A stretch of DNA of 64,000 bases from an uncultured Bacteroidales bacterium. GTDB taxonomy: Bacteria; Bacteroidota; Bacteroidia; Bacteroidales; UBA932. Below the pieces are notes generated by a model. It had not been told where the DNA came from. It was given only the letters and a program-made list of their open reading frames with translations, and did no database searches. This document shows, in pieces, positions 8,197 to 16,027 of the stretch. Location: contig CAKUTA010000001.1 in NCBI GenBank assembly GCA_934691625.1, positions 310,001 through 374,000 on the forward strand, read 5' to 3'. The position numbers and the translations under genes are program-made. The stretch's first letter is position 1. Each line of letters opens with the position of its first letter.

Positions 8197-8748
8197 TTAT
8201 TTCTTGAAATACCTGTTGTAGAGACCGAGGAATCCAGCGCCGTGACGTGCTTCGTCTTTTGCCATCTCATGAACGGTATCGTGGATCGCGTCATAGTTCA
8301 GCTGCTTAGCCTTTGTTGCGATTGCCAGCTTTCCTTCACATGCGCCGCTCTCGGCTTCGATACGTTTCTCGAGGTTTGTCTTGGTGTCCCACACAACCTC
8401 ACCGAGAAGCTCCGCGAATTTCGCTGCGTGCTCGGCCTCCTCGAGAGCATATCTCTTGAATGCCTCGGCGATTTCAGGATAACCTTCGCGGTCAGCCTGG
8501 CGGCTCATTGCCAGGTACATTCCCACTTCGCTGCACTCTCCCATGAAATGCGCCTCCAGTCCCTCATGGATTTCAGGGTCGCATCCCTTTGCAACGCCGA
8601 TTACATGCTCGCAGGCCCAGCTCTTTGGACCTTCTTCCTTGACCTCCACAAACTTATCCGCCTTTGCATGGCATACAGGGCATTCTGTTGGAGGGTTCTC
8701 TCCTTCATAAACGTAGCCGCATACGAGGCATCTGAATTTCTTTTTCAT
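8197..8748 (-). CDS. Reverse rubrerythrin (N-terminal rubredoxin domain)
   Basis: 183 residues. The rubredoxin-type iron site comes first: CLVC at 7-10 and CPVC at 23-26. A four-helix diiron domain follows, with the Glu/His ligands in [18 protein letters not shown] and KDEARHGAG. This order is the reverse of classical rubrerythrin, where rubredoxin is C-terminal. Such proteins reduce hydrogen peroxide in anaerobes using NAD(P)H-derived electrons in the cytoplasm. The gene is monocistronic, with its own promoter, a Fur/PerR-type palindrome at the likely transcription start and a terminator, which fits a peroxide-induced gene. Confidence 0.92.
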   Translation of the reverse strand: MKKKFRCLVCGYVYEGENPPTECPVCHAKADKFVEVKEEGPKSWACEHVIGVAKGCDPEIHEGLEAHFMGECSEVGMYLAMSRQADREGYPEIAEAFKRYALEEAEHAAKFAELLGEVVWDTKTNLEKRIEAESGACEGKLAIATKAKQLNYDAIHDTVHEMAKDEARHGAGFLGLYNRYFKK

Positions 8749-8797
8749 AATAGACTCCTTTTTAATTGTTGTTATTTAATATATTTGTCAATTCTAA

Positions 8798-8814
8798 TTT
8801 AGAATAATTCTAAA
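8798..8814. promoter_or_regulatory. PerR-like operator in front of the rubrerythrin gene
   Basis: TTTAGAATAATTCTAAA is a perfect 8-1-8 inverted repeat. It differs from the PerR box TTATAATnATTATAA at one symmetric position per half. It lies directly downstream of the -7 box, over the expected transcription start, where a bound repressor would block initiation. Confidence 0.6.
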
Positions 8815-8822
8815 TGATGTGA

Positions 8823-8852
8823 CAAAGTTACTAATCTTCCTTCAATATGCAA
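8823..8852 (-). promoter_or_regulatory. Promoter of the rubrerythrin gene
   Basis: On the minus strand TTG (8852-8850), a 19-base spacer and TAACTTTG (8830-8823) form a complete Bacteroides-type promoter. The leader would be about 67 bases. Confidence 0.7.
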
Positions 8853-8913
8853 TAGCTGCCGTCATTTATTTTCTCAAAATTTTTATGAAAGATTTCATGA
8901 AAATGGCGGTATT

Positions 8914-8991
8914 AGAATCTTTTTTGGAATAATTGTCTGAAGGTTACTTGCCTCAAGCAACTTTTCAATCATTTCAAAAAAGATTCTTTAG
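8914..8991. repeat. Family-2 palindromic repeat, shortest copy
   Basis: A 78-bp near-palindrome made of the two terminal arms of family 2 with almost nothing between them: the left arm runs from AGAATC through GTCTGAAGGTTACTTG, the right arm from CAAGCAACTTTTCAATCATTT to AGATTCTTTAG. The same arms bound the longer copies at 48265, 60420 and 62828. It sits in the 387-base rubrerythrin/addB spacer, upstream of the addB promoter; the rest of that spacer holds only promoters. Confidence 0.75.
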
Positions 8992-9064
8992 TTATAAACA
9001 GTTTCTGTGCAATGATTTATCATGCAAAAAACGAGCCGATCTGAAGATAATCTCATTCAGGGTA

Positions 9065-9095
9065 TTGACTTCGTTTTTCCGGCGCAGTATATTTG
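9065..9095 (+). promoter_or_regulatory. Promoter of the addB-addA genes
   Basis: TTG at 9065-9067, a 20-base spacer and TATATTTG at 9088-9095. It fits the Bacteroides -33/-7 pattern and lies 40 bases upstream of the addB ATG. Confidence 0.65.
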
Positions 9096-9135
9096 TGTAT
9101 GTCAACCACAGGCAGACGCTTTAATGATTTAATAT

Positions 9136-12105
9136 ATGACTCCGTTTCTTAAGCAGGTAGCACGGCATTATTATAATGCCGGAAATATGGATAAGCTGTG
9201 CTTCATCTTTCCTAATAGGCGTTCCATGGTGTTCTTCAGCAAATGGGCCGCTGAATGTGTGAAGGACGACCCGGCGGCAGTGCCTGTTGTCGCCCCGTCA
9301 GCATTGACCATGAATGAATTCTTCTATAAAGTTAGCGGAGCCTCCGTCACAGGGCGCGTAAGTCTCCTTCTGGAACTGTACGGGTGCTATAAGGCATTGA
9401 ACCCCAAGGCAGAGCCGCTGGATGACTTCATCTTCTGGGGAGATGTGATCTTGAGCGACTTCGATGACACCGACAAGTATCTGGCAGATCCGGGACACCT
9501 ATATACCAATGTGGCGGACTTCAAGGAGATCCAGGACACGTACTCTTACCTTACCCCCGGACAGGTCGATGCTATACAGCATTTCATAAGCCATTTCCGC
9601 AAGGGCGGCAAGCTTACGGTGAACCTGGAAACTGAGAGCCCGGATGTGAAGGAGCGCTTCCTTATGATATGGAACCTGCTTTACCCGCTCTACCGCTCAT
9701 TCAACAGCACATTGGCGGAAAAGAGAATGGCATACGAGGGGATGGTGTATAGGGAATTTGCGGAGCGCCTTAAGGCTGAAAGCGCGACAGATATCCTTGT
9801 CGGCAGCTTCCGTGGAACGGAAAAATTTGTATTCGTCGGACTTAATGCATTGAACGAGTGCGAGAAACGGGCAATGCACAGGATGCGTGATGCAGGCCTT
9901 GCCGAATTCTGCTGGGACTATTCTTCAGCGATGCTGCGCGACCCTATGAACCGCTCATCCATGTTCATGTCTCGAAATGTCGTTGAGTTCCCGCAGGCTT
10001 TCGCAATGGATGAGGACGAGCCGCTTGGCGAAGGGCCTGCAATCCATGTGATGAGTGTGCCGTCATCTGTAGGGCAGGCCAAGTACGTGCCAGAGATGCT
10101 GAAGAAGATAGCGGAGATGAAAACCGGAGGCGACATCTCCATGGTCGGGCATCTGGACGTGCAAGGGGCTGATACTGCCATTGTACTGCCAGATGAGGGG
10201 CTTCTGATACCGCTTCTGAATACTATACCGCCGGAAATATCCGATGTCAATGTGACTATGGGGTATCCGATGTCTGGAAGCGAGATATATAGCCTTATGG
10301 GCAATGTGTCAGCCTTGCAGCTGCATGTCCGCAAGACGAAAGGCGGATGGGCGTTCTATCATAAGCAGGTCTGGTCAATATTTTCTTCAGGCATCCTGAA
10401 CGCAGTCATCGGCGATGACGCGAAAGCCAGGATAGCGGCGATAAAGAATGAAGCCCGCTACTATATTCCTCAGGAGGACCTGTCCGGCGTGTGGCCGTTT
10501 GACATCATATTCCGCCCGGTCATAACTGATCCCAGGAGCACGGACCCCGGACAGATTCGCATATTCGAGGAATATCAGCTGGAAATACTCGGAGAGCTTG
10601 GCGCGAGGATATCCGGGATGCCAGGCATGGCGCTGGAGACACATTTCGCCAAGCAGTATTACTTATCCGTAAACAGGCTGAAGACGCAGCCGCTTACGAT
10701 TCTTCCAATGACGTATGTGCGTCTTCTGCAGCAGCTTATAGGAGGCGTCTCGGTGCCGTTCAAGGGAGAGCCGCTTCGTGGGCTGCAGATTATGGGACCG
10801 CTGGAGACCAGGTCGATGGATTTCACGAACCTCATTGTCCTGTCATGCAACGAATGGGTGTTCCCGAGACGCAGCGTAAGCTCGTCGTTCATTCCTCCGG
10901 AGCTGCGCAAGGGCTTCGGGCTTCCGACTTATGAGAATCAGGATGCCGTGTGGTCTTATTACTTTTTCAGGATGATACAGAGGGCGGAAAACGTGTGGCT
11001 GCTGTATGATTCCCGGACAGAGGGACTTAAGTCAGGAGAGGAGAGCCGGTATATAAAGCAGCTTGCCTATCAGTACAAGTATCCGCGCATGGACAGGAAC
11101 GTGATAAAATACAATATGGACATACCTGAGGCGGATCCTGAAATTGTCAAGACAGAGGCGGATCTTGAGCGGATAAGGACAATGCAGTATTCTGTGTCGT
11201 CACTCCAAAGATATCTGCAATGCCCTGCCAAGTTCTATTATGGCTCGGTAAAGAAACTTCAGCCCGAAGCCGAAGTGGCTGAATCAATGGATGCCGGCAT
11301 GGTCGGCTCTGTGTTCCACAATACGATATATGCCCTATACACTGGCGGGGAGGCGCTTTCTCCGGATTTTGATATGGATAGGGACAACGTGAGGGCCAAT
11401 GTCCATGAACCGCTGAAGGAAATCACCTCTGAATATATAAGGACGCTGCTTGACGGACGGGATAGCATTATCAGGCCGAAAGTCAGGGCGCTTATCCGCA
11501 AGGAGCTGAACACTGAAGAGGTGTCAGGCCGTAACCTGGTCCTGGAGAATGTCATAAACCAGTATGTGATAAGGACATTGGAAAAGGACCTCTCGCTTAT
11601 GAAGGAGCTTCATACAGGCAGCTTCATGATCCTGGGCCTGGAACTGGAGAGGCACTGGACATTCGAGGGATTCCACTTCGTCGGGTACATCGACAGGATG
11701 GACAGCTTCGTGCCAGGGACGGTACGTATCGTTGACTACAAGACAGGCAAGGTAGGGGAGGCCGATGTCAATATAGATGACTCCAATGCGGAGGAGGTCG
11801 CGGAGCGCCTGTTCGGGGAAGATGTCGCGGACCGCCCGGAAAAGGCTCTCCAGCTGTTCCTCTATGACATGTATGTCGAGAAGGATGTGGGGGGCAATGC
11901 TGTGGAGAATGTGATTTACCCTGTACCTCAGCTGTTCAGCTCAGAGATACTGTCCTCGCCGGAATGTGGCCGCTTCAATGATATAGTGAAGGAGAAGCTG
12001 AGGACATTGTTCTCGGAGCTGTCCTCCCCTGATACTGGATTCCGCAGGACTGCGGACACGTCGGTATGCTGCTATTGTGATTTCAGAAAAATCTGCGGAA
12101 GGTAG
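9136..12105 (+). CDS. addB: AddB-like helicase-nuclease subunit (PD-(D/E)XK, iron-sulfur)
   Basis: 989 residues. The C-terminal part carries a PD-(D/E)XK nuclease: GYIDRMD near 850 and IVDYKTGK near 866. Four Cys of an AddB-type 4Fe-4S cluster bracket it: one in LQCPAKF (about 695) and three in VCCYCDFRKICGR at the very end. The middle resembles an inactivated UvrD-like helicase (LSCNEWVFPRR region). The N-terminus begins FPNRRSMVFFS with no Walker A P-loop, so ATP hydrolysis presumably rests on the partner. AddAB processes double-strand DNA ends for RecA-dependent repair. addA follows after 12 bases. Confidence 0.85.
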   Translation: MTPFLKQVARHYYNAGNMDKLCFIFPNRRSMVFFSKWAAECVKDDPAAVPVVAPSALTMNEFFYKVSGASVTGRVSLLLELYGCYKALNPKAEPLDDFIFWGDVILSDFDDTDKYLADPGHLYTNVADFKEIQDTYSYLTPGQVDAIQHFISHFRKGGKLTVNLETESPDVKERFLMIWNLLYPLYRSFNSTLAEKRMAYEGMVYREFAERLKAESATDILVGSFRGTEKFVFVGLNALNECEKRAMHRMRDAGLAEFCWDYSSAMLRDPMNRSSMFMSRNVVEFPQAFAMDEDEPLGEGPAIHVMSVPSSVGQAKYVPEMLKKIAEMKTGGDISMVGHLDVQGADTAIVLPDEGLLIPLLNTIPPEISDVNVTMGYPMSGSEIYSLMGNVSALQLHVRKTKGGWAFYHKQVWSIFSSGILNAVIGDDAKARIAAIKNEARYYIPQEDLSGVWPFDIIFRPVITDPRSTDPGQIRIFEEYQLEILGELGARISGMPGMALETHFAKQYYLSVNRLKTQPLTILPMTYVRLLQQLIGGVSVPFKGEPLRGLQIMGPLETRSMDFTNLIVLSCNEWVFPRRSVSSSFIPPELRKGFGLPTYENQDAVWSYYFFRMIQRAENVWLLYDSRTEGLKSGEESRYIKQLAYQYKYPRMDRNVIKYNMDIPEADPEIVKTEADLERIRTMQYSVSSLQRYLQCPAKFYYGSVKKLQPEAEVAESMDAGMVGSVFHNTIYALYTGGEALSPDFDMDRDNVRANVHEPLKEITSEYIRTLLDGRDSIIRPKVRALIRKELNTEEVSGRNLVLENVINQYVIRTLEKDLSLMKELHTGSFMILGLELERHWTFEGFHFVGYIDRMDSFVPGTVRIVDYKTGKVGEADVNIDDSNAEEVAERLFGEDVADRPEKALQLFLYDMYVEKDVGGNAVENVIYPVPQLFSSEILSSPECGRFNDIVKEKLRTLFSELSSPDTGFRRTADTSVCCYCDFRKICGR

Positions 12106-12117
12106 GAGATAACGTAA

Positions 12118-15100
12118 ATGATAAAGATACTAAAGGCATCGGCGGGTTCGGGAAAGACTTTCAGCCTCGCCAAGGAATATATCAGCCTGCTGCTTGACAG
12201 CAATGACCCTTATGCATATCGCCACATCCTGGCGGTTACGTTCACCAACAAGGCTACTGACGAGATGAAGCAGCGTATCCTGAAGGAGCTTGACACCCTG
12301 GCATCTTCAGCTGACAGGTCTCCGTACATTTCGGATATCAGGGAGGCGTCGGGCAGGAGCATTGCCGAGATATCAGCATTGTCCAGAAAGCTGCTGTGCA
12401 ACATCCTGAATGACTACAGCGCTTTCTCTGTCAGCACTATAGACCGTTTCTTCCAGCGGACATTGAAGGCGTTTTCCCGTGAAATCGGGCAGTTCGCCTC
12501 ATATCAGGTGGAGCTGGACAAGAATTCACTGGTGACGGAGAGTGTTGACAGAATCCTGGATGCGTTGACCGAGGATAACAGGACGCTTCTTTCATGGCTG
12601 ACAGACAGCGTGAAGGAGCAGCTGGAGATGAAAGGGCGCTATTCCCTGGACAGGGAACTGTATGATACGGCGATAGCCCTGAAGAGCGATGAGCACAGGG
12701 AGGCTGTGGAGATATACGGGATTGACGAGGACAAGGCGTGTTCGAAAGAGGCGTTGTCTGAACTGAAGAAGGGGTGCGCAGATATTGTCAGGCAGTATCT
12801 TGCAGACATACGGGAAGCCGCATCTGCGATACTGTCAGTCCTGGATGCTGCAGGCGTGGCTCCGGAGGATTTCAGCTATAAGTTCATGAAGGCTGTCGTA
12901 CCGTATGCCGCCATAGGGCGTGGAGATACTGTGCAGACGCCATCGGAGTCATTCATCAGCAAGGCCGGAGATCGCGACAAGTGGTTCGCCAAGTCTAAAA
13001 GCAGCCTGATTCCTCGTGTGGAAGGCTCGCTGGAGGCTCCTATTGAGCATTTTATTTCACTTTTCGGGGAGCGCTTCAAGGAATACAGGACTGCGGAACT
13101 TCTTCATTCTCAAATATATTCTCTTGGTCTGTCCCGTGAGATCAATGACTCGTTCAATGCCTTGATACGCGAGAAGAATGTGATGAGCCTGGACGATTCC
13201 AGCACTATACTTAAAGGTATAATAGACGGAAGCGACACCCCGTTCATATATGAGAAGATAGGGGTCAGGTTCGACCACTTCCTGCTGGACGAGTTCCAGG
13301 ATACATCCAATATCCAGTGGGACAATTTCCGCCCTCTCCTGGCGGACAGCGATGCCTCGGGCAATGCGAACCTTATCGTAGGTGATGTCAAGCAGAGCAT
13401 CTACAGATGGCGTAACTCTGACTGGAACTTGCTGAATACCAAGCTTAAGAAGCAGTTTCCTCATGCTGAGGAAATTCCGCTGGACTCGAACTGGCGCAGT
13501 GTCCGCAGCGTAGTGGAGTTCAACAACGGATTCTACCGTTATGCCGCAGGATGCCTGGATGCGATGGCAGGCGGCAATGAAATCTCCGGCATCTATTCTG
13601 ATGTGGCGCAGAAGGTCATGTCGAAGGACAATGCCATGGGCAATGTGGATATCCTTTTTTGTGAGAAGCAGGATGGAGAGGATACGCAGATGCATGCTGT
13701 CCTGCGCGAAATCCGGCGTCTGCGTGCCGACGGAGCCAGATGTTCAGACATAGGCATTCTGGTGAGGACCAATGTCATCGGCGCGAAGATCGCATCAGGG
13801 CTGCTCCGGGAGGAGATCCCTGTCATTTCTGATGATTCGCTGAATGTCAAGGCGTCACCGGCGGTAAGGCGTCTGGCGGCATTGCTCTCTTATGCGAACA
13901 ACCCGGCGGACAGCCTGAACTCGTTCCTGGCCTCGTCGCTCGGCATAGCTCCACCTGAGGAATATCATTCCCTGGTGGATCTCTGCGAATATTTCATAAG
14001 GGAGATGAAGTCCGGGACTGATACTGATTTCAGTGGAGAGTCGGCTTATCTGCAGGCATTTATGGATAATGTGCAGGAATGGACCCAGGTCAACGGCAAT
14101 TCCCTTCAGGACTTTATCACGTATTGGGATACGGCTGATCCTAAGATCAGCTCCCCTGATGATGCCGATGCCGTGAGGATCATGACTATCCACAAGTCCA
14201 AGGGGCTTTCCTTCCCTTATGTCATCTTCCCTTATGCGGAGTCGGTCCGTATCTATAAGGCTGATTATCACTGGTGCCGCCCTGCTGTGGAAGGTACGGC
14301 TCTGGAGACTGTGGCTTCAGGCATCTATAGGGTGAACCTGTCTTCCGCGGTGGAACGCTCTCTGTTCTCCGAGGATTACAGAAATGAACGTCTGATGCAG
14401 ATGGTGGATGCTGTAAATGCCTTCTATGTGGCAACGACACGTGCCGAGAAGGGGATGACAGTGATATCGGAGCTGCCGCAGCAGAAATGCTGCGACTCTG
14501 TCGCTGAAGGAGCTTCCTATAATTTCGCCAATATCGCCCAGATACTTTACTGGTATGCCCATGTCCCTTCCTCGGGGGGCTTCCTGAAAGAGATTCCGGC
14601 GTCGGATCCCGATGAGGAGCTGCATTATTTCGAGGAGCGCCTTCGTATGGGGGAACCGTACATGTTCGAGGCAGTGAAGGAGCTTGATTCTCGTGGCGAG
14701 GCAGCACAGGGATATCCTTCATTCCCTCTCAATCCCGTTCCGGGCAAGGATGCCAGGCTGAAGTTCAGCACGGAAGCTGATGACTTCTTCTCGCCTGACG
14801 GGCAGACCGGAATAGAGGCTTCAGGGAGGTTGAAAGGCATTGTCCTGCATGATATATTGTCCAGGATAGAAGTGCCTGGCGACATGGATGCGGCTATCGG
14901 GGAAAGCTTCGGTGACGGAAGCATTGATTCGGAAGAGATGGAAAGGATAAGGACAATGCTGAAGTCGCGTATCCAGTCGGCGAAGGAGCGAGGCTGGTTC
15001 CCTGAAAAACGTGAAATGATTGTCAATGAGACTTCTATAATTGATACTGACGGCAGCATCTATCGTCCGGACCGTGTGATAATCGACGGTGGCAAGGTGA

Positions 15101-15261
15101 CTGTGGTCGATTACAAGTTCGGGCATCATAACCGAAGGTACGAAAGGCAGATATCCAAGTATGCTGAGCTCTACAGGGCTATGGGCTATGCGGATGTGAC
15201 GGCTTCCCTGTGGTATGTGGCGGAGGATGAGGTGGTGACTGTCGGCGGAAAACAGGAGTGA
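12118..15261 (+). CDS. addA: AddA-like UvrD-family helicase/exonuclease
   Basis: 1047 residues. Superfamily 1A helicase motifs are in order: Walker A ASAGSGKTFSL at 7-17, motif Ia AVTFTNKAT, Walker B LLDEFQDTS near 390, motif III GDVKQSIYRWRN near 422, motif V RIMTIHKSKGLSFP near 690 and motif VI VATTRAEKG near 775. The C-terminus has a RecB-type nuclease with RPDRVIIDGG and VVDYKFG near 985-1003. It forms a two-gene unit with addB; the pair handles double-strand breaks in place of RecBCD. Confidence 0.9.
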   Translation: MIKILKASAGSGKTFSLAKEYISLLLDSNDPYAYRHILAVTFTNKATDEMKQRILKELDTLASSADRSPYISDIREASGRSIAEISALSRKLLCNILNDYSAFSVSTIDRFFQRTLKAFSREIGQFASYQVELDKNSLVTESVDRILDALTEDNRTLLSWLTDSVKEQLEMKGRYSLDRELYDTAIALKSDEHREAVEIYGIDEDKACSKEALSELKKGCADIVRQYLADIREAASAILSVLDAAGVAPEDFSYKFMKAVVPYAAIGRGDTVQTPSESFISKAGDRDKWFAKSKSSLIPRVEGSLEAPIEHFISLFGERFKEYRTAELLHSQIYSLGLSREINDSFNALIREKNVMSLDDSSTILKGIIDGSDTPFIYEKIGVRFDHFLLDEFQDTSNIQWDNFRPLLADSDASGNANLIVGDVKQSIYRWRNSDWNLLNTKLKKQFPHAEEIPLDSNWRSVRSVVEFNNGFYRYAAGCLDAMAGGNEISGIYSDVAQKVMSKDNAMGNVDILFCEKQDGEDTQMHAVLREIRRLRADGARCSDIGILVRTNVIGAKIASGLLREEIPVISDDSLNVKASPAVRRLAALLSYANNPADSLNSFLASSLGIAPPEEYHSLVDLCEYFIREMKSGTDTDFSGESAYLQAFMDNVQEWTQVNGNSLQDFITYWDTADPKISSPDDADAVRIMTIHKSKGLSFPYVIFPYAESVRIYKADYHWCRPAVEGTALETVASGIYRVNLSSAVERSLFSEDYRNERLMQMVDAVNAFYVATTRAEKGMTVISELPQQKCCDSVAEGASYNFANIAQILYWYAHVPSSGGFLKEIPASDPDEELHYFEERLRMGEPYMFEAVKELDSRGEAAQGYPSFPLNPVPGKDARLKFSTEADDFFSPDGQTGIEASGRLKGIVLHDILSRIEVPGDMDAAIGESFGDGSIDSEEMERIRTMLKSRIQSAKERGWFPEKREMIVNETSIIDTDGSIYRPDRVIIDGGKVTVVDYKFGHHNRRYERQISKYAELYRAMGYADVTASLWYVAEDEVVTVGGKQE

Positions 15262-15295
15262 TAGAAAAAAATTCCCAAAGCTCCACGACTTTCAT

Positions 15296-15303
15296 TATCT
15301 TTG
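15296..15303 (+). promoter_or_regulatory. -7 promoter element upstream of the DUF4290 gene
   Basis: TATCTTTG matches TAnnTTTG and lies 20 bases before the ATG at 15324. No clear -33 TTG is present. Confidence 0.5.
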
Positions 15304-15323
15304 CAGAATAAGAAAGAAGAATT

Positions 15324-16016
15324 ATGATTGACAAATACTATGAGGAGAATCCTATTGTGCTGGATTACAATACGGAACGGGAGAAGCTGGCGATGCCTGA
15401 ATATGGCCGCAATGTGCTGAAGATGGTGGAGGAGGTGAAGGCAATACCTGACAGGGCAAAACGCTCCGAGCAGGCCAGGGCTGTCATCCGCGTGATGGAG
15501 ATTCTGAATCCTCAGGTTCATTCCGAAGATAACTGGGAGCATAAGCTCTGGGATCATCTTTTCATCATGGCGGGGTATGACCTGGATGTGGACTCTCCAT
15601 ATCCGGTGCCATCTCCTGAGCAGAGAAAGACGCGCCCGGATATAATTCCTATCAAGAAAAAGCCTATCCGTGCGACCCACTACGGCCGGAATATCGAAAG
15701 CATCATTGAACTTATCGCCGGGGAACCTGACGGGGAGCAGAAGACTGCGATGATAAGGTCGCTTGCCATGTACATGAGGCAGCAGTACCTCATCTGGAAC
15801 AAGGACAGCGTGGCCGACGAGACTATCTTTAATGATATAGAGAAATTGTCCGACTACAGGATCCGTGTCCCTGACGGACTGACATTGTCCCGGATATCTT
15901 CTGATACGAACTTCTCCAGACCTGGGATGAATATGGATTTTGCCACTGTGAGAAAGTCTGGAGGAAACGGTCAGAGACGCATGTTCGGCCGTAACAATGG
16001 AAAGCAGAAAAGATAG
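15324..16016 (+). CDS. DUF4290 family protein
   Basis: 230 residues, soluble, with no signal peptide. The N-terminus YNTEREKLAMPEYGRNVLKM and the HKLWDHLFIMAGYDLDVDSPY segment are typical of DUF4290, a conserved Bacteroidota family without a known function. A second conserved block (ATHYGRNIESIIE) begins near 112. The C-terminal 50 residues are Gly/Arg/Asn-rich and probably disordered. ftsK follows after 11 bases, so it may be cotranscribed with ftsK and the LolA-like gene. Confidence 0.75.
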   Translation: MIDKYYEENPIVLDYNTEREKLAMPEYGRNVLKMVEEVKAIPDRAKRSEQARAVIRVMEILNPQVHSEDNWEHKLWDHLFIMAGYDLDVDSPYPVPSPEQRKTRPDIIPIKKKPIRATHYGRNIESIIELIAGEPDGEQKTAMIRSLAMYMRQQYLIWNKDSVADETIFNDIEKLSDYRIRVPDGLTLSRISSDTNFSRPGMNMDFATVRKSGGNGQRRMFGRNNGKQKR

Positions 16017-16027
16017 GATTTTCTGAT

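Noticed and set aside
7942..8221. Two short overlapping frames (66 codons each, opposite strands) after the rubrerythrin gene
   Set aside because: They overlap the terminator and each other, with no ribosome site, signal or family resemblance.
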